A stretch of DNA of 64,000 bases from Streptomyces anulatus (GCF_014650675.1 NZ_BMVK01000005.1:248001-312000); one strand, 5' to 3'. Counted from the stretch's first letter, positions 15,734 through 25,034 are shown. Numbers and translations are program-made. The notes: a model not told the origin generated them from the letters alone.

Positions 15734-15983
15734 GGTTCCCCCATGAACGGCTGGTCGGAGAGTGGCGAGGTGGAGTCGCCCCCGGACGCCAATCTAGCCC
15801 GGACGAACATGAGCAACGTATGCATGTGCGAGTTCGAGACAGTCGCGGGGCCAGGCGTTCCGCCCCTGCCCCCGGTTCACCTTCGCCGTCCCGCCCTGCC
15901 CCGCCCCCGCGAACCGAGGGCGGCGGCCACTTGGGCGCCTCGGCGTGCTGGACGGCCCCTGGGCGGTGCGGAATGCTGCGGAT

Positions 15984-16559
15984 GTGATCGATCGAGAATC
16001 CGCCGTCAGGGCCGTCGAGGCACAACTGGAGCGTGACTACCAGCGGTGGCGTGCCATGGATGAAGCGGCACTCCGCATGGCTGTGGTGGATGTCGAGGAG
16101 CACGCGTTGGTGTGGATCGTCCACTGGACGTCCGAGACGTTCGTGCGCACCGGGGATCCGGCGTTCATGTTGGCGGGCAACGGGCCGTACCTGGTCGACC
16201 GTGTTGACGGGGGACTGCATGAGATCGGCGTCGTCTCTTCGGTTACGGGGGCGTGGGAGGACGACTACCGGGGCCGTATACGGGGGTTGCCGGTTCGCAC
16301 CGCCGTGGATGATCTGCACGATGCGCTCCGTGACGTCGCCCTCACGCGCGGACGCGTGCACGCTGTGCGGACCTTGCGCCGGAGGGTCCCCGTGCTCTCG
16401 CCCGCTGAGGCCATCGAGTACGTGAGCGCGTTGCTGGCGGGTGATGTGCCGGCCCGCCTCGTGGCCGTCTCCACCAGGGAACTCGTGGAGCCCCTCAACC
16501 CGGTGTACGCGGTGAAGACCGTTCTGAGCGGGGCGGAGACCCCGGGCGACCAGGTGTGA
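15984..16559 (+). CDS. YrhB/Imm35-like immunity-family protein
   Basis: This is a 191-residue protein from GTG 15984 (VIDRESAVRAVEAQLERDYQRW); an upstream start at 15945 is possible but lacks family similarity. The core reads MAVVDVEEHALVWIVHW, FVRTGDPAFMLAGNGPYLVD and GGLHEIGVVSSVTGAWEDDY, the alpha/beta pattern of YrhB/Imm35-type proteins, which are commonly immunity proteins next to polymorphic toxins. The extra C-terminal part (LRRRVPVLSPAEAIEYVSAL) is common in Streptomyces versions. It is divergent from the DUF6571-like gene and convergent with the GAP1 gene. Confidence 0.82.
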   Translation: MIDRESAVRAVEAQLERDYQRWRAMDEAALRMAVVDVEEHALVWIVHWTSETFVRTGDPAFMLAGNGPYLVDRVDGGLHEIGVVSSVTGAWEDDYRGRIRGLPVRTAVDDLHDALRDVALTRGRVHAVRTLRRRVPVLSPAEAIEYVSALLAGDVPARLVAVSTRELVEPLNPVYAVKTVLSGAETPGDQV

Positions 16560-16620
16560 TGGATGCGTTGCCCGCGGATGCCGGATGCCGGATGCGCCGT
16601 CGCCGTGAGCCTCGGGTTGA

Positions 16621-16639
16621 GGTCAGGGCCGCCCTGACC
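16621..16639. terminator. Compact inverted repeat between convergent genes
   Basis: GGTCAGGGC (16621-16629) and GCCCTGACC (16631-16639) are exact complements around one C, folding as a 7-bp stem with a 5-nt loop. It is placed between the YrhB-like gene and the GAP1 gene, 5 bases before the GAP1 stop. Confidence 0.6.
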
Positions 16640-16644
16640 CCGGC

Positions 16645-19128
16645 TCACCCTCGCCGTACCCGCCCCGCGATCCGGCGGCCCAGCCGTCCCAGGGTGCTCG
16701 ACCGGTTCCAGTCCCGGAAGGCGTCCGCCCGGCCGCTGCTGCCCGTGCGGCCCACCGTCGCCTCGACCTCCGCGACGTCCTCGGCCGACATGCCGCGTAC
16801 GGCGGGGCGCAGGACGTCGTCGAGGAGGGCGGCGGCCACCGGCGGCCAGGCGCGGCCCGCGTGCGGGTGGGCGGTCCAGACGGTGAAGCAGTCCGCCGCG
16901 TAAGCGGGCTGGGTGCGCAGCCGGGACCGCACCGACGCGGTGCGGGCCGTGCGGTCGTACGCGGCGATCAGCTCGGCGTCCGCGCCGTGGACGAAGTCGT
17001 ACAGCTCGGCCCCCGGGCGGTCGGGGGCGAGCAGCCGCTCCACCAGGGCCGCGTGCGCCCGTTCCCGGAGCGCCGGTTCGACCGGCTCCGCCTGCGCGCA
17101 CAGGGTGCGGACCCGCTCCGCCCAGCCGGGTTCCGGCGCGCCCGTGCGCAGTTCGCGTACGAGGTCCAGCAGCAGGAGGCCCGCCCGCTCCCGGCCGCCG
17201 ATCTCCCCGGGGAAGCCGCGCAGGAGGTCGTGGGCGAGCCGGGCCGCCTCGTCCGTGCCGGTGGCGGACGTGCCCGTGGCGGACGTCCCGGTGGCGGACG
17301 TGCCGGCCGCGGACGTGCTGAGCGCCGCGTCCACCAGCCGCGCCCAGGTGCCGGCCACGCGGTGCGAGTCCGAAGTGGCCGCGTCCAGCAGCAGCCGGGC
17401 CTCCTCGACCGTCGGGGCCCGGTCCTCCCACACCAGGCCGACCGCCGTGCGCAGGACCAGGGGCTCGGCGAAGGGGGAGAGGCCGGCCGCCCGCAGCACC
17501 CGGTGCCACACCGCCGCCCGGTCACCGCCCAGGGTCGCCATCGCCTCCGGCACCTCGGCGCACATCCGCAGATGCGGCAGCGCCTGCGTACCCGTGAACG
17601 GCAGCGCGACCCGCTCCAGGAACCGGGCCACCGCCCCGGGGTCCTGCGGCGCGACCCGGTCCAGCGCGCCGAGCAACGCCGTCCGCACCTCGAACTGCTC
17701 GTCCAGCAGCTCCAGCAGGGCCGGTGCGAAGCCCGGGGGCCCCTCCTGCGCCACCGACGCCTCCGCCAGCAGCGCGGGCGCCAGGCGGTCCACGACCCCC
17801 GGCAGCGACTCCGTGCCGTCCACGCCCAGCAGGCGGGCCACCCGCAGCAGTTGTACGGTGCGCGCCACCGAGCGCGAACCGACCGTGTCGGCCAGCTCGG
17901 TCAGGATCTCCGGACCCAGCCGCTCGGCGACCTCCGCCCCCTCCGGACCGGCGAACGCGTCCCGGCGCGGCAGTTCCAGCGAGCCGTTGCCGCCCCGCAC
18001 CGCCTCCGTGACCAGCATCGCCGCGAGCGGGGCGGTCACCGATGCCGGGCAGCGTCCCTCCAGGGCGCCGAACAGCCGTCCCGCGGCGTCGAACTCGGCC
18101 GCCGTACGGTCGTCGATGCCGGGGGAGGCGATGGCCTCGACCAACCGGCCCGTGCGCTGGGCGTCCAGCGCGTAGGGCCGATCGGCGGCCCACCCGGCCG
18201 CCGCCGCACGCCCGTCCGGCCCGAGCGCGATTCCCGCGCAGAGCGCGGTCACCGCCAACGGACCCGCCGCGAACGGCTCCCCGGGCAGTTCCCGCGCCTC
18301 CCGGAACAGCTCCGGCGACCGGCTCCGCCAGACCCGGGCCGCCGTGGTCGCCCACACGTCCTCGGTGCCGCCCGCCGGGGCCGGGCCCGCGCACGCGTGC
18401 ACCCGCAGGCCCGCCGCTCGTGCCGCCCCCGCGTCCTCGGGCAGCACCCCCACCACCCGCGACGCCGAACTCCCCGGCCGGCGGGTGTACGTCGTGAACG
18501 TCAGCCGCTCCGCGTTCTCCCTCGGCAAGGTGACCGACGCGAGCCCCAGCCACCGGGCCACGTCCGCGCACTGCCGCTCCACCAGCGCCACCGGCCGTCC
18601 GGCCGCCTCCGCGTCGCTCGCCCGGCGCAGATCCGCCAGCACGGCCGCGAGCCAGGGGCCGCGCGAGACGGCGAAGTCGTCCAGGCCCTCGGAGACCGCC
18701 GCCGGACCCGGCGGCAGCGCCAGCGGATCCGGTGTCGCGCCACCGGGCGTCACCGCCACCCAGTGCGGCGAACGCCACGCCTCGACCGGCAGCCGGTCGC
18801 CCGGCAGTGGAACCCCCGGCGGCAGGTGCACCGCGTGCGCGTGGAACCGGACGCCCGCCCCCGTGCCGCCCGTGTCCCGTACCGGGGCCGAACGCGCCAC
18901 CAGCCGGCTGCCGTCGGACAGGGCGAAATACCCGAACGCCTGCGGCAGTGAGCGCAGTTCGCCGTCGGACGGCCGCTCGGGAACGCCGCCGGGAAGCTCG
19001 TAGCGCACCAAGGGTTCGATCTCCGCCAGCAGAGCCCCCGACACCCCGGGGCCGACCGCCGTGAACCGGCCCGCCGTTCCCTCGTCCCCCGGCGCGGCGG
19101 AGGTGTAGTGCACCTGTGCAAGGCTCAT
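16645..19128 (-). CDS. GTPase-associated protein 1 (GAP1)-related protein
   Basis: This is an 827-residue protein. The start at ATG 19128 gives MSLAQVHYTSA, the standard beginning of this family; the longer upstream frame is rejected. The N-terminal domain shows RFTAVGPGVSGALLAEIEPLVRY, FGYFALSDGSRLVARS and GVRFHAHAVHLP, the GAP1-N1 pattern. The remaining 500 residues are alpha-helical with many leucines, probably an armadillo-like scaffold, and end LGRLGRRIAGRVRRG. GAP1 proteins were described as constant partners of GTPase-centred conflict systems in actinobacteria. No GTPase gene is adjacent here; the next genes are a lipoprotein and kinase fusions on the other strand. Confidence 0.85.
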   Translation of the reverse strand: MSLAQVHYTSAAPGDEGTAGRFTAVGPGVSGALLAEIEPLVRYELPGGVPERPSDGELRSLPQAFGYFALSDGSRLVARSAPVRDTGGTGAGVRFHAHAVHLPPGVPLPGDRLPVEAWRSPHWVAVTPGGATPDPLALPPGPAAVSEGLDDFAVSRGPWLAAVLADLRRASDAEAAGRPVALVERQCADVARWLGLASVTLPRENAERLTFTTYTRRPGSSASRVVGVLPEDAGAARAAGLRVHACAGPAPAGGTEDVWATTAARVWRSRSPELFREARELPGEPFAAGPLAVTALCAGIALGPDGRAAAAGWAADRPYALDAQRTGRLVEAIASPGIDDRTAAEFDAAGRLFGALEGRCPASVTAPLAAMLVTEAVRGGNGSLELPRRDAFAGPEGAEVAERLGPEILTELADTVGSRSVARTVQLLRVARLLGVDGTESLPGVVDRLAPALLAEASVAQEGPPGFAPALLELLDEQFEVRTALLGALDRVAPQDPGAVARFLERVALPFTGTQALPHLRMCAEVPEAMATLGGDRAAVWHRVLRAAGLSPFAEPLVLRTAVGLVWEDRAPTVEEARLLLDAATSDSHRVAGTWARLVDAALSTSAAGTSATGTSATGTSATGTDEAARLAHDLLRGFPGEIGGRERAGLLLLDLVRELRTGAPEPGWAERVRTLCAQAEPVEPALRERAHAALVERLLAPDRPGAELYDFVHGADAELIAAYDRTARTASVRSRLRTQPAYAADCFTVWTAHPHAGRAWPPVAAALLDDVLRPAVRGMSAEDVAEVEATVGRTGSSGRADAFRDWNRSSTLGRLGRRIAGRVRRG
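17256..17320. repeat. 15-bp tandem repeat in the GAP1-related gene
   Basis: About four copies of a GTGGCGGACGTNCCG-like 15-mer encode a (T/S)GTSA-type low-complexity linker at about residues 603-625. Copy number is probably variable between strains. Confidence 0.75.
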
Positions 19129-19455
19129 CTGTCGGCCCTCTTCGTCCTGCCGCGCCCGATCCCCGTGCCCACCCCGTACGGCTGGGTCGGGGGAGAAGTA
19201 CGCAGCCGCGGAGGCGACGTTATCAAGGACGGGGACGGAATCCCTACGCTGCGTCAGGTGCTGCCCAGAGGGCCGCCGTGCTACGTCGACGGGACGACGC
19301 CTCGCCGGACTCCTGCCGAGGGGGGCGGCCGGAGGAGGCCGCCGGCCGTCGCGCCACGCATGTCCCGACGAGGTAACAGTCCCTCCTCGGCACCCGTCGG
19401 CCATGCCCGGCGAACCTATGATCGACGCGGCGTCGAGGAGGAACGGGGAAACGCT
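19129..19455. promoter_or_regulatory. Divergent intergenic region, 327 bases
   Basis: This region lies between the GAP1 gene and the lipoprotein-kinase gene group. TATGAT at 19417-19422 is a plausible -10 for the lipoprotein gene, 33 bases before its start; the GAGGAGGAAC ribosome site is at 19435-19444. No small gene was found. Confidence 0.45.
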
Positions 19456-20286
19456 GTGACCTGTCACGTGCCGTTAAGGGGGGCCCGGTACGGACTGCCC
19501 CTGGCCCTGGTGACCGTGCTGCTCGCCGGCTGCTCCGGCGCGGCGGACGACCGGGGGGAGACGGAGAAGCGCGACGCCTCGACGCGTGCGAGCGCGAGCC
19601 CGGACCCCGGCGGAGGCACCGGTTCCGGGCCGTCGCCCGAGCAGTCGCTCGTACCCGACCCCGCCCGGCTCCCGAAGACCCGGGCCGAGGCACGCGACTT
19701 CATCGACCGCGTCATCGCCGGTCCCGACAGCTTCGGCCCCGGAGTGGTGAAGCGGAGCCCGTACGAGAGCGACCCCGCGACCTGGCCCGTGCTCGGCGAG
19801 GACTGCGTCTGGCAGCAGCAGAAGCCCGCGTACAGCGTCCTGGCCACCCTCACCCGGTCGTTCGAACTGCCCGCCGAGCAGGGCAAGGGGCCGGTGCGTC
19901 TCGGCGCCGTCGTCACCGTGCACCGCACCCGCGAGGACGCGGCCTGGGAGATGGCGGAGTCGATCGAGGAGAGCATGCGCTGCCCCACCCAGCAGTTGCG
20001 CGAGGGCGAACTGATCGGCTCCATGGTCGCAGCCGCGCTCCTCGGCGGCGAGGCCACGCAGACCACCTCCGAGGACTCCCTCAGCGAGATGGGGCAGTAC
20101 CAGAGCTCCGAGCTCGGCGGACCGCACCACTACGCCTGGCAGCAGGCGCAGACCCTGCAGTTCACCGTCGCCGTGACCGGCAAGGGGGCGAAGGGGCGCA
20201 CCCAGCGGGAGATCGACGACCTCGTCGTCCAGGCGCAGGCCGCCATGCTGGTCCGGCTGGAATCCGCCGTCGAGAAGCAGAGCTGA
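19456..20286 (+). CDS. Lipoprotein of unknown function
   Basis: This is a 276-residue protein from GTG 19456, with GAGGAGGAA 12 bases upstream. The signal LPLALVTVLLAGCSG has a clear lipobox (LLAGC, Cys near residue 26). A low-complexity Ser/Pro/Gly linker (residues about 30-65) precedes a soluble domain with RAEARDFIDRVIAGPDSFGPGVVKR, WPVLGEDCVWQQQKPAYSVLA, a strand VRLGAVVTVHRTREDAAWEMAES and a C-terminal YAWQQAQTLQFTVAVTGKG. It lies 9 bases before the first kinase-binding-protein gene on the same strand, so they probably share a transcript. The fold resembles Streptomyces lipoproteins that accompany Ser/Thr kinases; the ligand is unknown. Confidence 0.82.
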   Translation: MTCHVPLRGARYGLPLALVTVLLAGCSGAADDRGETEKRDASTRASASPDPGGGTGSGPSPEQSLVPDPARLPKTRAEARDFIDRVIAGPDSFGPGVVKRSPYESDPATWPVLGEDCVWQQQKPAYSVLATLTRSFELPAEQGKGPVRLGAVVTVHRTREDAAWEMAESIEESMRCPTQQLREGELIGSMVAAALLGGEATQTTSEDSLSEMGQYQSSELGGPHHYAWQQAQTLQFTVAVTGKGAKGRTQREIDDLVVQAQAAMLVRLESAVEKQS

Positions 20287-20295
20287 GGCCGGGCG

Positions 20296-22476
20296 ATGGA
20301 TGACCTGCGACCCACCGACCCCGCCCGGATCGGCGGCCACCGGCTCCTCGGCCGCCTCGGGGCGGGCGGCATGGGCGTCGTCTACCTCGGACGCACCGAT
20401 GCCGGAGCGCTCGCCGCGATCAAGGTGATCCTGCCCGAGCACGCCGGGGACGAGGACTTCCGGACCCGCTTCCGCCGCGAGGCCGAGGCCGCCCGCCGGG
20501 TCGACAGCCCCTGGGCCGTCTCCGTCACCGGCGCCGACACCGAGGGTGAACGCCCCTGGCTGGCAACGGAGTTCGTTCCCGGACCGACGCTCTTCGACGT
20601 CGTCGCCCGGCGCGGGCCGCTGCCCGTGCGCAGCGTCACAGTCCTCGGCAGGCTCCTCGCCCGCGCCCTGGCCGCCGTGCACGCCGCCGGGCTCGTCCAC
20701 CGCGACGTCAAACCGGGCAACGTCCTGCTGACGGCCGGCGGCCCCCGGCTGATCGACTTCGGGATCGCCCGCACCGCCGACGCCACCGCCCTGACCGCCA
20801 CCGGACTCGTCGTCGGCACCCCCGGCTTCCTCCCGCCCGAGCAGGCGTCCGGGAACACCGCGGGGCCCGCCGGGGACGTCTTCTCGCTCGGCTGCCTCCT
20901 GGCGTACGCGGCCACCGGCCGGCCGCCCTTCGGCGGCGGCGCGGTCGACGCCGTCCTCTACCGCACCGTGCACGACGCACCCGACCTGGACGGCATCGAC
21001 GACGCCCACCTGCGCGCGCTCCTGGACCGGTGCCTCGCCAAGGACCCCGGCGACCGTCCGGCCGCCGCCGCCCTCGACACCCTGATCGCCGAGGACGTAC
21101 CGGCCGGGGCCACCGCCGACTGGCTGCCCGAGGACGTCGCCCGGATCATCGCGGAACGGTCCGCCGCCCTGCTGGCCCTGCCCGACATCGACGCCACCGT
21201 CACCGAGGGGCACGGCCCTCCGGAACCCGCCCCCGGCCGACGGCGGTTCCTGCTCTTCGCGGCCGGCGGCGCGGTGGCCCTCGGCGCGAGCGCCTTCGCC
21301 GCCGTACGCCTCACCCGCGACGAGTCCGACGGCGGCGGGGACGGCGCTCCCGGCGGACGGCGCTGGATCATCGGCGTGCACGCCGACCTCACCGGCCCCC
21401 TGAGAGCCGCCGGACGTGCCCAGGAACGCGGCGCCCGGCTCGCCGTCGACCGCTTCAACTCCCTCGACGACCAGCCCTTCCGGCTCGCGGTGAAAGTCCT
21501 CGACGACCAGGGCGACCCCGCCCGCTCCGCCCGGGTCGCCGAGGAGTTCGCCCGCGACCCGGAGGTCGTCGCGGTCATCGGCCCCACGGGCGACGAGGCC
21601 GCCGGGGCGGCCCTGGCCGCGTACGACGAGGCGGTGCTGCCGGTCCTGACGGTGTCGGCCCTCCAGATCGCCTTCCCCGCCCGGGCCAACGGCTCCTTCT
21701 TCCAGGCCGCCCCCTCCTACGCCTCGCTCTCCCTCCCCATCGTCAACCGCCTCCTGCTGCGCCCCGACGTCGAACGGCTGGGCATCCTGATCGACCGGGC
21801 CGGCGGGCAGACGGCCTACCAGGCGGGCTACGCGGCCAACCTGATGACGCCCCAACTCACCACCGGCACCACCCACCCCCGGGTGGTGCCCGCCGGGACG
21901 ACCGTCTTCGACCCGGTCGTCACCGACCTCCTCTCCCACCGGAGCGACGCCCTCTTCTACGCCGGTGACGCGGCCGGCGCCGCCCGGGTCGCCCGCATCC
22001 TGGCCGACCTCTCCTTCACCGGGCCGCGCATGGCCCAGCACACCGTCATGGGGCCGGAGTTCCTGGAACAGGCGGGCGCGGCGGCCGACGGCTGGGAGTT
22101 CGTCACACCGTTCACCGATGCGGGCGCCCCGGCCGTTGCGACGTTCGCCGCCGCCCACCGCAAGCGCTTCGGCGCGGCCCCCGCCGCCTGGTCGGCCGAG
22201 GCGTACGACGTGGCGGGGCTCGTCGCCCGCGAACTGGCCGCCCTCACCGACGCCGCCGCCAAGAAGGCGACGGCGAGCGCCACGCCCTCCGGCGACGGCC
22301 GGCCCACCCGGTCCGCGCTCACCGCCGCGATCGCCGCCGCCCGGTACGAGGGGATCTCCCGCACGTACGCCTTCGACGAGAAGCGTCAGCAACTCGTCGG
22401 CCGGGACGCTTACCTGTACCGGGTGGAGAAGGGCCGGCACCGCTATCTCGGCCCGGCCCCGAAGCCGAAGAGCTGA
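20296..22476 (+). CDS. Membrane Ser/Thr kinase fused to amino-acid-type binding protein (copy 1)
   Basis: The protein has 726 residues. Residues 10-275 form a Hanks-type kinase: P-loop LGAGGMGVVYLG, the lysine in AAIKVI, catalytic HRDVKPGNVLL, DFGIA and the APE-equivalent PPEQ. A membrane segment preceded by RRRFLL lies at about 314-337. Residues about 354-720 are a Leu/Ile/Val-type periplasmic binding fold (IIGVHADLTGPLRAAGR, AVIGPTGDEAAG, YEGISRTYAFD). The protein should sense a small extracellular ligand and signal by phosphorylation inside. The arrangement is the known bifunctional kinase/ABC substrate-binding-protein family of actinomycetes. A paralogue starts 2 bases downstream. Ligand and targets are unknown. 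Confidence 0.93.
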   Translation: MDDLRPTDPARIGGHRLLGRLGAGGMGVVYLGRTDAGALAAIKVILPEHAGDEDFRTRFRREAEAARRVDSPWAVSVTGADTEGERPWLATEFVPGPTLFDVVARRGPLPVRSVTVLGRLLARALAAVHAAGLVHRDVKPGNVLLTAGGPRLIDFGIARTADATALTATGLVVGTPGFLPPEQASGNTAGPAGDVFSLGCLLAYAATGRPPFGGGAVDAVLYRTVHDAPDLDGIDDAHLRALLDRCLAKDPGDRPAAAALDTLIAEDVPAGATADWLPEDVARIIAERSAALLALPDIDATVTEGHGPPEPAPGRRRFLLFAAGGAVALGASAFAAVRLTRDESDGGGDGAPGGRRWIIGVHADLTGPLRAAGRAQERGARLAVDRFNSLDDQPFRLAVKVLDDQGDPARSARVAEEFARDPEVVAVIGPTGDEAAGAALAAYDEAVLPVLTVSALQIAFPARANGSFFQAAPSYASLSLPIVNRLLLRPDVERLGILIDRAGGQTAYQAGYAANLMTPQLTTGTTHPRVVPAGTTVFDPVVTDLLSHRSDALFYAGDAAGAARVARILADLSFTGPRMAQHTVMGPEFLEQAGAAADGWEFVTPFTDAGAPAVATFAAAHRKRFGAAPAAWSAEAYDVAGLVARELAALTDAAAKKATASATPSGDGRPTRSALTAAIAAARYEGISRTYAFDEKRQQLVGRDAYLYRVEKGRHRYLGPAPKPKS

Positions 22477-22478
22477 TC

Positions 22479-24716
22479 GTGCGGCCCCTCACCTCCGAGG
22501 ACCCCCGCACCGTCGGCCCGTACCGCACCCTCGTCCGGCTCGGCGCGGGCGGCATGGGCGTGGTCTACCTGGCGCGCTCGGCGGGCGGCACGCTCGCCGC
22601 CGTCAAGGTGATCCGGGCCGAGCACGCCGAGGATCCCGGGTTCCGGGCCCGCTTCCGGCGCGAGGCCGAGGCGGCCGCCCGGATCACCGGCCCCTGGGTG
22701 GTTCCCGTGCTCGGCGCGGACACCGAGGACCGCGAGCCGTGGCTGGCGACCGCGTTCGTCCCCGGGCCCTCGCTGGCCGAGGTGGTGGGTGCTGGCGGCG
22801 CGCTGCCCACGGCCACCGTCAGGGCGCTCGGGAGCCGGCTCGCCGATGCCCTCGTCGCGGTCCACGAGGCCGGGCTGATCCACCGCGACGTGAAGCCCGG
22901 CAACGTACTCCTCGCCCTCGACGGCCCCCGCCTCATCGACTTCGGGATCGCCCGCCACGAGGGAGCCACCGCGCTGACCACCACCGGCGCGGTGATCGGG
23001 ACGCCCGGCTATCTGGCCCCCGAGCAGGCGTCGGCCGGCCCGCTGGGACCGCCGTGCGACGTGTTCTCGCTCGGCTGCGTCCTCGTGTACGCGGCGACCG
23101 GGCGGCGGCCGTTCGGCGAGGGCGGCGGGGCGGGCGCCCTGTTCCGCACGATCCACGAGGAGCCGGACCTGACGGGCGTGGAGCCCGGCCTGGCCCCCCT
23201 GATCGCCGCCTGCCTGGCCAAGGACCCGGCCGCCCGGCCGACCGCGAGCCGGGTCCGCGACGCCCTGACGGCGAAGGCCCCGGGTGGCCCCGGGGACCCG
23301 GGCCGGGTGCGGGACCCGAGGGAGTACCCGGGCCGGCGAGGGGCCCCGGACCAGCCCGAGCTCCCCCGTACGTCCCCCGCCCCCTGGCAGATGCCCGCCG
23401 GGCTCCCCGCGCTGATCGCCGAGCGGTCCGCCGCCGCCCTCGCGCTCCCGGACCCCGAGCCGCTGCCCGTCACACTCGCCACCCCGGCCGGGGACGGCGC
23501 CGCGTCCGGTCCCACCCGCCGGAGGCTGCTGACCGCCGGCGCGGCCGGGGCCGTCCTCCTCGCCGGCGGCTCCACCGCGACCTGGATCGCCCTGCGGGGG
23601 AGCGGCGCGGGGGCGGGCGGCCCGTCGGCGGGTTCCGCGGAGCCGCCCACGTACACGATCGGGCTCCACGCCGACCTCGGCGGACCCGGCCGGGCCACCG
23701 GGCTGGCCCACCAGCGCGGCGTCCAGCTCGCCGTCGCCGACCACAACGCCCGCGAGGACAAGGCGTTCCGGCTCGCCCTGCGCACCGAGGACGACGCGGG
23801 GGATCCGGCGAAGGCCCTGCGGGTGGCCGGGCGGCTGGCGGCGGACCCCGAGGTCATCGCGGTCGTCGGCCCCACCGGAAGGCTGCTTCGCGAGGACCTC
23901 GTCGAGCGGTACGGGACGGAGCGGCTTGCCACCGTCGTCGTCGCGGCCGGCTCCACCACCGCCGAGTCGGGCACCGCCCTCCACCTCTGCGTGACCCGCC
24001 CCTTCGACCGCGTGCTCTCGCCCGGCCTCATCAGCTATCTGACCCGTACCCGTCCCGCGACCCGCGTCCTGCTCGTCGAGGACGCTGCCGACCCCGTGCT
24101 CGCGGCGGAGGTCGGGGTCGCGTTCCGCGAGGCCGCCCTCACCGGCGCCACCCTCCTCGAACATCCCCTCGTCCGGGGGAACGCGGGCTTCGGCGCCGTC
24201 GCCCGCAAGGCCATGACCGGCCGGGCCGACGCCGTGGTGCTCGGCGGCGGCGACGCGTCCCGGGCCGCCCGCCTGGCCACCGCGCTGGCGGGCGAGGGAT
24301 ACACCGGCTCCCGGGTCGCCGTCGGACCCGCCCTCGGGCCCGCCTTCCTCGCGGGCGCGGGCCCCGCCGCCGACGGCTGGGTCTTCGCCGAGGCGTACGC
24401 CGACCCCACGGCCCTCCCCTCGGCCCGGACGTTCACCGCCGCGCACCGCAGGCGCTTCGGGGCACCCCCGGCCACCTGGGCCGCCGAGGCGTACGACGCG
24501 GTCGGCCTGATCGCCCGTGCCGCCGGGACCACCAGCGCCTCGGGGGAGGTGCGCAACGGCATCGCCCGGCGGCTCGTGCGGACCGAGCACCGGGGGATCG
24601 TGCGCACCCTCGCCTTCGACGCCTCGACCCGCCGGGTGCGCATCCCGGACGGGATCTTCCTCTACCGGATCGAGAAGGGCCGCCCCCGCTTCCTGGGCCC
24701 GTTCGGCGACGTATGA
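22479..24716 (+). CDS. Membrane Ser/Thr kinase fused to amino-acid-type binding protein (copy 2)
   Basis: The protein has 745 residues from GTG 22479, two bases after the copy-1 stop. The kinase motifs are complete (LGAGGMGVVYLARS, AAVKVI, HRDVKPGNVLLA, DFGIARHEGAT, APEQ). A longer Pro/Gly linker at about 265-300 (GGPGDPGRVRDPREYPGRRG) is absent from copy 1. The membrane segment starts RRRLLTAGAAGAVLLAGG at about 347-366, and a Leu/Ile/Val-type binding domain runs from about 388 to the end. Both share gene order and domain boundaries, so this is a tandem duplication that has diverged in ligand domain. The pair may respond to different ligands or heterodimerise. It ends before a regulatory-looking gap and tdh. 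Confidence 0.93.
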   Translation: MRPLTSEDPRTVGPYRTLVRLGAGGMGVVYLARSAGGTLAAVKVIRAEHAEDPGFRARFRREAEAAARITGPWVVPVLGADTEDREPWLATAFVPGPSLAEVVGAGGALPTATVRALGSRLADALVAVHEAGLIHRDVKPGNVLLALDGPRLIDFGIARHEGATALTTTGAVIGTPGYLAPEQASAGPLGPPCDVFSLGCVLVYAATGRRPFGEGGGAGALFRTIHEEPDLTGVEPGLAPLIAACLAKDPAARPTASRVRDALTAKAPGGPGDPGRVRDPREYPGRRGAPDQPELPRTSPAPWQMPAGLPALIAERSAAALALPDPEPLPVTLATPAGDGAASGPTRRRLLTAGAAGAVLLAGGSTATWIALRGSGAGAGGPSAGSAEPPTYTIGLHADLGGPGRATGLAHQRGVQLAVADHNAREDKAFRLALRTEDDAGDPAKALRVAGRLAADPEVIAVVGPTGRLLREDLVERYGTERLATVVVAAGSTTAESGTALHLCVTRPFDRVLSPGLISYLTRTRPATRVLLVEDAADPVLAAEVGVAFREAALTGATLLEHPLVRGNAGFGAVARKAMTGRADAVVLGGGDASRAARLATALAGEGYTGSRVAVGPALGPAFLAGAGPAADGWVFAEAYADPTALPSARTFTAAHRRRFGAPPATWAAEAYDAVGLIARAAGTTSASGEVRNGIARRLVRTEHRGIVRTLAFDASTRRVRIPDGIFLYRIEKGRPRFLGPFGDV

Positions 24717-25034
24717 GGGCTGTCCCGCGAATCCCGGCGGGCGCGCGACGGCAGCGGTCGGTGAAGCCGGGGCCAGGCGTGAAGATCTCCTGCGACCGCG
24801 CTTAAGAAATCCTCGATGGACCCGGGCCCCGTCGTACGGCAGATTTCTCCGTGACGGCCGAGGATGGCGCGTGGAGCCGTACGACGCGGAAGTCGTACGA
24901 CGAGCTCCGTCCGTCCCGCCGCGCCCCCGCCATGGGGGCGACCACCCGAAAACCACCCCGGGCCGCAGGGTTCTTCCGACATGCCCCGAGGCCCGGGGTA
25001 TCCACTCGCGTACCGACGTCAGGGAGCAGCAGCC
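24717..25034 (+). promoter_or_regulatory. Upstream region of tdh-kbl with repeated GTCGTACG motifs
   Basis: No gene is seen in these 318 bases. CGTCGTACGGC (24830-24840) and its reverse complement GCCGTACGACG (24876-24886) are separated by 35 bases, and a perfect palindrome GTCGTACGAC follows at 24892-24901. The three sites sit 130-205 bases before the tdh start and look like binding sites for a dimeric regulator. The tdh ribosome site AGGGAG is at 25021-25026. Confidence 0.5.
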
